From contig CAMOLD010000039.1 of the NCBI GenBank assembly GCA_946618395.1, positions 1 through 10,347 of the forward strand: a stretch of 10,347 nucleotides of DNA, read 5' to 3'. A model generated the notes under the pieces. The model had not been told where the DNA came from, did no database searches, and saw only the letters and a program-made list of their open reading frames with translations. Origin of the DNA: an uncultured Clostridia bacterium (GTDB lineage: Bacteria > Bacillota > Clostridia > Oscillospirales > CAG-272). Below, piece after piece: positions 1 to 7,000 of the stretch (position 1 is the stretch's first letter; each line of letters starts with the position of its first letter). A program made the position numbers and the translations under genes.

Positions 1-12
1 GGGGGACATGGT

Positions 13-492
13 ATGGAATTTTTAATTTTTTCGGATTCTCACGGAAAGAGAAAAGCCATCGATGCGGCAATCGGGCGGCAGGTCCGAAAGCCGGATGCCA
101 TTTTCTTTCTCGGGGACGGACTTTCGGATATCGGCGACCGCTGGGAGGATATTCCGGTCATTCGCGTGCGCGGAAATTGCGATTGGCGCTTTCCGTCAGA
201 ACCGGTAAACGAAAATGAACTCCTTTCCTTCGAGGGGCATCGCCTCCTCCTCACCCACGGGCACCTGTATGGTGCAAAAAGCGGCATCGGCGGTTTGGTG
301 CGCGCCGCGCAGGATTGCGGCGCTGAGCTCGTCCTTTTCGGGCATACCCACCGGCAGGAATTGCAAACCGTCCAGGACGAGACGGGCGGGAAAACCATCT
401 ATCTGTTCAACCCCGGCAGTATCGCAAACGGAGATTTTGGAACGCTTCGGCTGGAACCGAACCTTGTTCTCTTCGCTCACGGCAACCTGTAA
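13..492 (+). CDS. YfcE/YsnB-family metallophosphoesterase
   Basis: A 159-residue cytoplasmic protein of the calcineurin-like phosphoesterase superfamily, small YfcE/MJ0936 type; such enzymes hydrolyse phosphodiesters or phosphomonoesters with a two-metal centre, and the physiological substrate is usually unknown. All expected metal motifs are present: D8-S-H10, G34-D35, G54-N55-C56-D57 (GNCD), T81-H82-G83-H84 and G110-H111-T112-H113, followed by the N133-P134-G135-S136 turn typical of the C-terminus. The length fits the family. The ATG at 13 follows a G-rich stretch (GGGGG at 1-5) with 7 bases between; the ATG at 8 runs into a stop after five codons. In Bacillus subtilis the homologue ysnB follows rph and the dITPase gene ysnA, so such genes may lie just left of the window (inference). 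Family assignment is secure; the substrate cannot be told. Confidence 0.93.
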   Translation: MEFLIFSDSHGKRKAIDAAIGRQVRKPDAIFFLGDGLSDIGDRWEDIPVIRVRGNCDWRFPSEPVNENELLSFEGHRLLLTHGHLYGAKSGIGGLVRAAQDCGAELVLFGHTHRQELQTVQDETGGKTIYLFNPGSIANGDFGTLRLEPNLVLFAHGNL

Positions 493-545
493 AGGGTTAT
501 TCACATTTTTCTTTTTTGCGGCATAGGCTTTTCAATGCGAAAAAG

Positions 546-578
546 GGGCGTTTGCTTTTTTCGGCAACGCCCTTTTTT
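546..578 (+). terminator. Intrinsic terminator after the metallophosphoesterase gene
   Basis: A GC-rich stem, GGGCGTTTGC (546-555) against GCAACGCCC (564-572), pairs with one bulged T around an 8-base loop and is followed by six T (573-578). It sits 53 bases after the metallophosphoesterase stop and 34 bases before the murC start, so it most simply ends the upstream transcript. Because no promoter is evident between it and murC, it could also act as an attenuator (inference). Confidence 0.8.
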
Positions 579-612
579 GATTGAAAAACGAACTCCGAAA
601 GGAAACAGAACC

Positions 613-2034
613 ATGGCATTGCCCAATACCGATTACGGAGCTGAAAAAATAGAAACCCTTTTGCAAAACACAGGCGGCGTCTGGTTTTTGGGAATCGGCG
701 GTATCAGTATGTCCGCGCTGGCACAGGCGACCTTGCGTGCCGGTTTTTCGGTCGGGGGAGATGACCGCGTCGATTCCCGGCGGCTAAATCGTCTCCGTGA
801 GCTCGGGGCAACCATTCGCGTCGGCTCTGCCGAGGCCATTCCAAAGGGCTACGGGTTGGTGGTTTACACGGTTGCCATTTCTCCCGAAAATCCGCAATAC
901 ACCGCGGCGCTTGCAGGGAAGATTCCCTGCGTTTCCCGGGCGGATTATCTCGGTTTTCTGGTCAGCCGGTTCCGCACGCGCATCGGGGTCGCCGGAATGC
1001 ACGGGAAAAGCACCTGCACGGCAATGTGCGCGCAAATTCTTGCGCAGTCGGGGGATGCCACCGTTTTTGCCGGTGCCGATTTGCCTGCGCTGGAGGGGGA
1101 CTGTTGCCGGATCGGAACCGAAAAAGAAACGGTTTTGTTTGAGGCATGCGAATATATGGATTCGTTTTTGCATCTTTCCCCCAATATTGCCGTCGTGCTG
1201 AATATCGGAATGGATCACGTCGATTATTTTCACAGCATGGAGCAGGTGCGCGCCTCCTTTTGCCGGTATGCCGACCGCGCTTCGGATGGCATTTTGCTTT
1301 GGAATTTGGACGATGCCGAAAGCCGCCGGGCTTTTGAAACCAGAAAAAACGCAAAAACCTTTTCCATTCAAAATCCGCAGGCGGATTTCTATGCCGCGCA
1401 AATTCAAATCCGGCATGGGGAAATTGAATTTGCGCTTGTCGAGAGGGACCGGGAGCCGGTCTTGATCCGCCTGCAAGCCGTGGGACTGCATTCGGTTTAT
1501 AACGCGCTTGCGGCGGCGGCAGCAGCGAGAACGGCAGGCGTTTCCGGCGGGGAGATTGCAAGCGCATTGCAAGCGTATCGCGGCGCCGCGCGAAGAAGCG
1601 AGTTCCGCGGATATTATCAAGGGTGCCCGGTTTATGACGATTATGCCCACCACCCGGACGAAATCAAGGCAACGCTGGAAGGGCTCCGCAATCTTGTCCC
1701 AAAGGGCGGTCGGCTGGTTTGCGTCTATCAGCCGCATACCTACAGCCGGACGGCAGGCTTTTTTCATGCGTTTTCCAAGGCGTTTGACCGGGCGGATTTA
1801 CTGCTCTTATCGGATATTTACGCTGCGCGTGAAGAAAATCAAAGCGGCGTTTCCTCCCGGCAGTTGGCAAACGCCGTCCGTAAAAACGGAGGGCACGCTT
1901 TGAGCACAGGAACGGTTGCGCAAACGGCGGAAATCCTCTCCTCTTTTTTGAAAAAAGACGATCTGCTTGTTATCATGGGCGCCGGGGATATCGAATCCGT
2001 CTTTGATCTTTTGCCCATCAAAAAAGAACCATAA
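613..2034 (+). CDS. murC: UDP-N-acetylmuramate--L-alanine ligase (MurC)
   Basis: Cytoplasmic ATP-dependent ligase that adds L-alanine to UDP-MurNAc, the first amino acid step of the peptidoglycan stem peptide. The 473-residue product shows the full Mur ligase layout: N-terminal UDP-binding Rossmann domain with GIGGISMSALA (27-37), a central ATPase domain with P-loop GMHGKST (128-134) and the EACEY...SFL...NIGMDHVDYF stretch, and a C-terminal domain with YDDYAHHPDEI, QPHTYSRT, SDIYAAREEN and GAGDI. YDDYAHHPDE and GIGG...SALA point to MurC rather than MurD, E or F. The open frame extends upstream to an ATG at 535, but that extension runs through a terminator hairpin; the ATG at 613 has AAAGGA at 598-603 with 9 bases between, and the protein then begins where MurC proteins usually do. 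The P-loop reads GMHGKST where GTHGKTT is commoner; both fit the Walker A pattern. Two terminators follow the stop. Confidence 0.97.
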   Translation: MALPNTDYGAEKIETLLQNTGGVWFLGIGGISMSALAQATLRAGFSVGGDDRVDSRRLNRLRELGATIRVGSAEAIPKGYGLVVYTVAISPENPQYTAALAGKIPCVSRADYLGFLVSRFRTRIGVAGMHGKSTCTAMCAQILAQSGDATVFAGADLPALEGDCCRIGTEKETVLFEACEYMDSFLHLSPNIAVVLNIGMDHVDYFHSMEQVRASFCRYADRASDGILLWNLDDAESRRAFETRKNAKTFSIQNPQADFYAAQIQIRHGEIEFALVERDREPVLIRLQAVGLHSVYNALAAAAAARTAGVSGGEIASALQAYRGAARRSEFRGYYQGCPVYDDYAHHPDEIKATLEGLRNLVPKGGRLVCVYQPHTYSRTAGFFHAFSKAFDRADLLLLSDIYAAREENQSGVSSRQLANAVRKNGGHALSTGTVAQTAEILSSFLKKDDLLVIMGAGDIESVFDLLPIKKEP

Positions 2035-2064
2035 AAAAGAGCGGGAAGATTCCCGCTCTTTTTT
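2033..2064 (+). terminator. Intrinsic terminator of murC, overlapping its stop codon
   Basis: A perfect 8-bp stem GAGCGGGA (2039-2046) / TCCCGCTC (2051-2058) closes an AGAT loop and is followed by T6 (2059-2064). Six A (2033-2038) mirror the T tract on the left, so it could also work for minus-strand transcripts arriving from the convergent methyltransferase gene. It begins within the murC stop codon. Confidence 0.92.
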
Positions 2065-2066
2065 GT

Positions 2067-2113
2067 GTAACAATCAAAAAAACGGCTCCAACAGCCGTTT
2101 TTTTGATTGTTAC
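2067..2113. terminator. Bidirectional terminator, perfect 21-base inverted repeat
   Basis: Two exactly complementary 21-base arms (2067-2087 and 2093-2113) flank a 5-base loop CCAAC. The inner part is an ACGGCT/AGCCGT stem with A7 (2076-2082) and T7 (2098-2104), the classic symmetric terminator readable from both strands. The pairing continues nine bases beyond the T tract (GATTGTTAC), which a plain terminator does not need. It lies between convergent murC and the methyltransferase gene and probably stops both. Confidence 0.85.
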
Positions 2114-2174
2114 CTTCTTTTTCTTTTTTGTCGAAAAATAGAACAAGACTAAAACTTGTTTTTAATTTGAGAGG

Positions 2175-3422
2175 TTAAACGATTTGAAAAATAAAGAATT
2201 TCAGGTAGTCCGTTTCGGGAACGTTCCATAAAATCGGATGGTCGGGCGACTGCTGACGGGCTTCAATCTGCCGCAGTCCAACGCCGGCGTCCGTCGCCGC
2301 GTTGTGGATCATCTGGCGGAAGTAGGTCTCGGTCATAAAATGCGAGCAGGAGCAGGTTGCAAGATAGCTTCCGCGGCGGAGCAACCGCATGGCGCGGCTG
2401 TTGATCTCGCGGTAACCTTTGATGGCGTTTTTCAGGGTGTCGCGGCTTTTGGTGAACGCGGGCGGATCCAGAATGATCACGTCATAGTCAAACGCCGGTG
2501 CTTTTTCCGATTCTTTCAAATAGTCAAATACGTCGGCGCAAACAAAATCCATCCGGTCGGAAAGCCCGTTGCGCGCGGCGTTTCGCTTTGCAATCGCAAG
2601 CGCGTCGGCGGAAATATCCACGGCGGTCACGTGGGCGGCGCCTGCCTGGGCGGCATTCAGGGCAAATGAGCCGGTGTGGGTAAAGCAATCCAGCACGCGC
2701 GCGCCGGCGGCAATTTTACGGATTGCCGCGCGGTTGTATTTTTGATCCAGAAAGAACCCGGTTTTTTGCCCGTTTTTGTAGTCCACTTCGTATGCAATGC
2801 CGTTTTCCACGATTTCGCAAATTCCGCTTTCCGGGTCGGTCAAGCCTTCGCCTTCCCATGCGCCGGAATCAGCCTCCATACCTTCCAGCTTCCGCAGGGG
2901 GGATTCGTTGCGCTCATATAAAACTTGGACAGGCGCGCCGAATTCTTCACGCAAGAGCTTCAATAGGACGCGGTAAATCATGGGTTTGATGCGCTCCATG
3001 CCAAGCGAAAGCACCTCGGTCACCAAAACGTCGCCAAATCGGTCTACCGTCAGCCCGGGAAAGGCGTCCGCTTCGCCGAAAATCAGCCGGCAGCAGGCAA
3101 AATCTGCCCCCATCACGCGCCGGCGGTATTCGATCGCCCAGCGCAGTTTCCGAGTCCAGAATTCCTCGTCAAAGCGGTCGTTCGCGTTTTTGGAAACGAT
3201 CCGGACGCGAATTTTGGAATGGGAATTGTAAAATCCGGTACCCAGATATTTTCCTTTTTGAGAAAATACGTTGACCAGGTCTCCGTCAACCGGCGCCGCT
3301 CCGGCACTTTCGGGAACGCCCGATTCCGTTTTTACAACCTCTCCCTCATAAACCCAAACGTGTCCGCCGCGCAAAAAATCGGCGCCTTTTTCGGTAATGA
3401 TAACCTTTGCAAAATCCCTCAT
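2175..3422 (-). CDS. RlmI-type class I SAM-dependent rRNA methyltransferase
   Basis: A 415-residue cytoplasmic protein of the RlmI/RlmK family (E. coli RlmI makes m5C1962 in 23S rRNA). An N-terminal PUA-like RNA-binding domain (about 1-75; LRGGHVWVYEGEV at 17-29) precedes a linking domain and the Rossmann methyltransferase. Seen in it: GQKTGFFLDQ (218-227), SAM-binding motif VLDCFTHTGSFALNAA (243-258), acidic VDIS (268-271), DPPAF (319-323) and TCSCSHFM (356-363), whose cysteines match the m5C catalytic region. The open frame runs back to 3587, but I choose the ATG at 3420-3422: GAGG lies 8 bases upstream on the minus strand, a consensus promoter sits within the longer frame at 3484-3512, and the extra 55 residues are basic and unlike the family. 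The gene is monocistronic and converges on murC. The exact rRNA target is inferred from homology only. Confidence 0.93.
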   Translation of the reverse strand: MRDFAKVIITEKGADFLRGGHVWVYEGEVVKTESGVPESAGAAPVDGDLVNVFSQKGKYLGTGFYNSHSKIRVRIVSKNANDRFDEEFWTRKLRWAIEYRRRVMGADFACCRLIFGEADAFPGLTVDRFGDVLVTEVLSLGMERIKPMIYRVLLKLLREEFGAPVQVLYERNESPLRKLEGMEADSGAWEGEGLTDPESGICEIVENGIAYEVDYKNGQKTGFFLDQKYNRAAIRKIAAGARVLDCFTHTGSFALNAAQAGAAHVTAVDISADALAIAKRNAARNGLSDRMDFVCADVFDYLKESEKAPAFDYDVIILDPPAFTKSRDTLKNAIKGYREINSRAMRLLRRGSYLATCSCSHFMTETYFRQMIHNAATDAGVGLRQIEARQQSPDHPILWNVPETDYLKFFIFQIV

Positions 3423-3483
3423 GCAAACAACCTCGTTTTTCTGATATGAACCGTCCTTTTCATCCTTCAAAAAGATCAAGTCC

Positions 3484-3512
3484 ATTATATCCTGCCTGCC
3501 GGTTCTTGTCAA
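3484..3512 (-). promoter_or_regulatory. Consensus sigma-A promoter of the rRNA methyltransferase gene
   Basis: Read on the minus strand, TTGACA (3512-3507) is followed by a 17-base spacer and TATAAT (3489-3484): both boxes match consensus exactly. Transcription would start near 3477, giving a leader of about 55 bases before the ATG at 3422. The -35 box is embedded in a 13-base palindrome, TTCTTG-T-CAAGAA on the plus strand (3503-3515). Confidence 0.9.
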
Positions 3513-3659
3513 GAAGAAATTTGCCTCCCCGTTTTTGCATTTGAAACGCCTTTTTTTCATCGGCGGAGCGTAGAATTTTTGCGCCAATTTTTGTTAAAAA
3601 TGCACAACGCCTTTTTGTGTGTTTTTACCATCGGAATTTTTTCAAAAAGGCAAAAATCA

Positions 3660-3674
3660 GTAAATAAAATTTAC
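3660..3674. repeat. Palindrome copy 1, GTAAAT-N3-ATTTAC, operator candidate
   Basis: A perfect 6-bp inverted repeat with spacer AAA. The same arms and spacer length recur at 3773-3787. Its centre is about 255 bases upstream of the -35 box of the transporter operon and about 155 bases from the -35 box of the divergent methyltransferase gene. It matches no operator consensus I can name. The background is AT-rich, so single-copy significance is low; the repetition is what raises interest. Confidence 0.45.
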
Positions 3675-3772
3675 CCATTGTAAAGAGCAAGAAAAGAATT
3701 CCGAAAAAGAAAGAAAAAGAACCAAAAATCTCTTATTTTTACCGTTTTTTATTTGTTTTGCGTTTCCAAAAA

Positions 3773-3787
3773 GTAAATTATATTTAC
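3773..3787. repeat. Palindrome copy 2, GTAAAT-N3-ATTTAC, operator candidate
   Basis: A perfect inverted repeat with spacer TAT, extended by one more pair to AGTAAAT-TAT-ATTTACT (3772-3788). It carries the same arms as 3660-3674, with 113 bases between the two centres. Its centre is about 142 bases upstream of the -35 box of the transporter operon. A regulator binding both copies is plausible but unproven. Confidence 0.5.
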
Positions 3788-3862
3788 TAAAAGAAAGGCG
3801 AAAAATAAAGGCTCAAAAAATGTAGAAAAATGAGAAAAAACAGACTTTTCGGGAATCGGAGA

Positions 3863-3885
3863 AAAAATCCAGATTGTGGATTTTT
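3863..3885. repeat. AT-rich inverted repeat upstream of the operon promoter
   Basis: AAAAATCCA (3863-3871) and TGGATTTTT (3877-3885) are perfectly complementary around a GATTG loop. It looks like a weak terminator in shape, but no gene precedes it on the plus strand. It lies 36 bases upstream of the transporter operon's -35 box, so an operator or an insulating terminator is possible. Confidence 0.45.
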
Positions 3886-3921
3886 GAGGGAAGAACGGCG
3901 GCGGGCGGCAAGAATTTTTTC

Positions 3922-3950
3922 TTGACAATCTAGGCCCTTTGTGATACTAT
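3922..3950 (+). promoter_or_regulatory. Extended -10 sigma-A promoter of the transporter operon
   Basis: TTGACA (3922-3927), a 17-base spacer and TACTAT (3945-3950), with TG at 3942-3943 one base before the -10 box, form an extended -10 promoter. Transcription would start near 3957. An inverted repeat CAAGAA-TTTT-TTCTTG (3909-3924) overlaps the -35 box and could be an operator. It is the only strong plus-strand promoter seen ahead of the solute-binding protein gene. Confidence 0.87.
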
Positions 3951-3956
3951 ATTATA

Positions 3957-4055
3957 TATAAAAAAGGGGTAGCTATGCCCATTTTAGGTCTGTGGGCATT
4001 TGACCGGCTGATTTGCCGGATCCCGGACACGCGAAAAAATCAGGAGGGAATGCAA
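3957..4055 (+). promoter_or_regulatory. Operon leader with two hairpins and a strong AGGAGG site
   Basis: The predicted leader of about 100 bases holds hairpin 1, ATGCCCA (3975-3981) / TGGGCAT (3993-3999) with an 11-base loop, and hairpin 2, CCGGC (4004-4008) / GCCGG (4015-4019) with a 6-base loop. It ends with AGGAGG at 4042-4047, 8 bases before the chosen ATG at 4056; the ATG at 4050 is only 2 bases away and too close. An in-frame ATG at 3975, preceded by AAGGGG (3964-3969), would add 27 residues to the binding protein. No known riboswitch was recognised. Confidence 0.5.
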
Positions 4056-7000
4056 ATGGTCAAGAGAACTTTCACAAGAGTTTTCAGCCTGGCGCTTGCC
4101 GTGCTGCTTCTTGTGAGCAGTGCGAGCTTCTTCGTCAGTGCCGACGCCGGCACGGAAGGCTCTGCGACTTCAACCAGACAGTTGATTGAGGAGTATATCG
4201 AAACTGCAAACAACATTTCGTATGCTGCTTACATGACCAATCACCGGTCTGCGTTCAATGCCGCAACCAATCGAACGGGAACGGAGGCGCAATACTTCTT
4301 TGACGCCACATCCGGCTGGGTTTACTGGTCGGGCGGCATCAACCCCTATGGACAGGGAAGAGGCAGCGCGGTTTCCATTCAGGACGGCGTTTGGACGATG
4401 GAAACCACCGAGGCTGACGAAAACGGAGGCACCAAAACGGTGGTTTATCACCGCGAGGACATCGGCGCTGAAAAGTTTGAAACGCTGGCAAAACTAGCAA
4501 CCTACGACGGGACCACGGCGGTTTATTCGCCCAGCACGGGAACCATGGCGTGGACGCTGGACCTGAGCGCTGCTGGAATTACGCAGGCGGGGCTTTACTC
4601 CATTGCCATTGTCTACTATCCCGTAGAAGGGAAAGCCGCTTCCATCGAGCGTGAATTCTTCATTAACCATGAGGTTCCGTTTGCCGAAACGCGCTCCATT
4701 ACGCTGGTCAAGCGCTGGGGCTCCTACATCCAGTCCGGCTCGGAGTATTTCGAAATGGCAGCCGTTTATACCCCTGCCAAGAAGATTCGCAAAGACGCCG
4801 AAAAACTGAAAGCGAACCTTGCCGCGGTCAAAGCAGAAGCCGAACAACTCGGGCTTTCGGTGCGCTATTCGAGCGACGCGACCTCGCTGTTAATCACACA
4901 GCCGGAAGTTTTTACAAGCGCAATCAACGCTTTTCTGGACAAATACGAACTTCGTTTCTTTGAGCAGGACGACAACAAAAACGAGCTTCGCCCGGCAATG
5001 AAACAATCGCCCGAATGGATGACCTACGTTTTGCGGGACTCCAATGGCTATTATGCCGAAGATTTCGGCTACTGGATTGAACCGGACGAAAACGGAACGG
5101 TTACGCTCTCGCTCAAAGGCGTAAACGAGTCGGTGGCGATTTGCGGATTTATCCTTACCCCCTATACGACCTATAAGACCTATGAGCAGTATCTTGCCGA
5201 TCAGGAGGCCGGCGGCGCCGAGATGACCGAGGGCAAAGATCAACTCAAGCTGGAGGGTGAATATACCACGGGAACCTCCACCAACGTAGTATATCCGGTT
5301 GAGGACCGTGCATCGGCGCTCACCTCTCCCTGCGACACCACGCGAACCCTGCTCAACACCATCGGAACCGAAAAATGGGAAACTTCGGGACAATGGGTAG
5401 AATACAAGTTCAAGGTCAACTCCTCCGGGCTTTATGACATTTACGCCCGCTTTAAGCAGAGCTACCTGGACGGTTTGTTTGTTTCCCGCTCCCTCCGAAT
5501 CTATACAAATTATGAGAGCCTGGACGCATATAAAGCCGCGCACAACGGGCGCACGGCGGGTTACTACGACGGCGTTCCGTTTGCCGAGGCGGCACAGCTC
5601 CGCTTTGATTACGGAAGCAACTGGCAGGTAACGCCCTTTACCGACTCGCAAAACGCCGTGAAAAAGAAACAGACGGTGAAGGATTTTGAATTCTACTTCG
5701 AGAAAGATGTGGAATACACCATCACCCTGGAAGTAACGCTTGGCTCCATGAATGAAAACGTCAGCAAGTTGGAAAGCATTCTGAACGCGCTGAACAACGA
5801 TTATCTTGACATCATTAAATATACCGGCTCTTCTCCCGACCCCTATGCGGACTACGACTTCATCGTTCTGATGCCGAACACGATCATTGATATGATCATG
5901 CAGGCAAGGGAACTGAAGGCACTTTCCGCAGAGTTGAAGAAGAACACGGCTTCTACCTACACGGGTATTTGCGATAAGCTTGCAGATCTGCTGGAAAAGA
6001 TGGGAGAAGACCAGGAGAAAATCGCTGCCAATCTTTCCAACTTCAAGAGCTATGTCGGCTCGCTCGGCACCTTCCTGACCGACGCGAAGACCCAACCGCT
6101 CCAGCTGGACTACCTGATGATCCAGGGCAAATCCCAAAAGGCGCCCAAAGCAAACGGTAACTTCTTTGTATCCATGTGGCATGAGATTGTTGGCTTTGTG
6201 CAAAGCTTCTTCCGCGATTACAACAGCATGGGCGCAAAGCAGACCGACCAAAACATGGAAAGCGTTGACGTTTGGCTTGCCTACGGACGCGACCAGGCAC
6301 AGGTGATTCGCAACCTTGCAACCAACGACTTTACCACCAAGACCGGAATTGCCGTGAACCTGAAGCTGGTTACCGGCGGCACGCTTCTCCCCTCCATTCT
6401 TGCCGGGGTGGGTCCCGACGTTTACTTGGGGCTTGGTCAGGCGGAAGTGATCAACTACGCGATCCGCGGTGCTTTGATGAACATTGACGAGATGGAAGGC
6501 TTTGACGAGATTGCCGAAAACTTTAACGAGGCGGCAATGGTCGTTCTTCGCATGGACGATGAAAACGGCGATTCGCATTGCTACGGTCTGCCCGAAACGC
6601 AGGTTTTCCCCATGATGTTTATTCGCAAGGATATTCTTTCCGAGTTTGAAAACATCAACTGGGAAACCTGGGACGATATTTACACCGCGCAAAAAGATTT
6701 GAAAGCGAAGAACATGGAAATTGGTGTTACCAATAGCTATAAAATGTTCCTCTATCAAATGGGCGGCGAACTGTTTGCCGACAACGGAATGCGCATCAAC
6801 CTGGATTCGCAGGTTGGTTTGGATTCCTTTGAAAAAATGTGCAATATGTTTACCGAGTATTCGTTCCCGTATTCCTACAACGCCGCAAACCGTTTCCGCT
6901 CGGGTGAAATGCCCATTGTGATTGCGGATTACACCACCCTTTATAACCAACTCAAAGTTTTTGCCACCGAGCTTGACGGTTGCTGGACGTTTGTTCCGCT

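Larger units (their letters stand above)
3513..3921. other. AT-rich intergenic region between divergent promoters
   Basis: About 400 bases without a credible gene, lying between the divergent promoters of the methyltransferase and the transporter operon. It is rich in A and T, with long purine-rich runs on the plus strand (about 3680-3720 and 3789-3865). It contains the two GTAAAT-N3-ATTTAC palindromes, a wide inverted repeat GCCTTTTTG (3609-3617) / CAAAAAGGC (3643-3651), and the repeat at 3863-3885. Near the right promoter an inverted repeat CAAGAA-TTTT-TTCTTG (3909-3924) overlaps the -35 box. No open frame with a ribosome binding site or homology was recognised. Confidence 0.7.

Noticed and set aside
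500..529. Possible promoter TTCACA, 18 bases, TAGGCT before murC
   Set aside because: Both boxes are poor matches; too weak to report as a promoter.
535..612. Upstream extension of murC to an ATG at 535
   Set aside because: The 26 added codons run through an intrinsic terminator, are unlike MurC N-termini, and the ATG at 613 has its own ribosome binding site.
784..1767. A 327-codon minus-strand open frame
   Set aside because: It is antisense to murC, whose product carries all family motifs; the reverse product is unrecognisable and rich in H, R and C.
2142..2160. Inverted repeat AACAAG / CTTGTT downstream of the methyltransferase gene
   Set aside because: Only six AT-rich pairs with a 7-base loop; the neighbouring 21-base repeat is the far better terminator.
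3423..3587. Upstream extension of the methyltransferase to 3587
   Set aside because: It contains the gene's own consensus promoter (3484-3512), and the ATG at 3422 has GAGG correctly spaced.
3609..3651. Inverted repeat GCCTTTTTG / CAAAAAGGC with a 25-base loop
   Set aside because: The arms are mostly homopolymer and the loop is wide, so chance pairing in AT-rich DNA is likely; noted only in the intergenic entry.
3753..3786. Possible promoter over palindrome copy 2 (TTGCGT, 17 bases, TATTTA)
   Set aside because: Weak hexamers and no gene with a ribosome binding site directly downstream.
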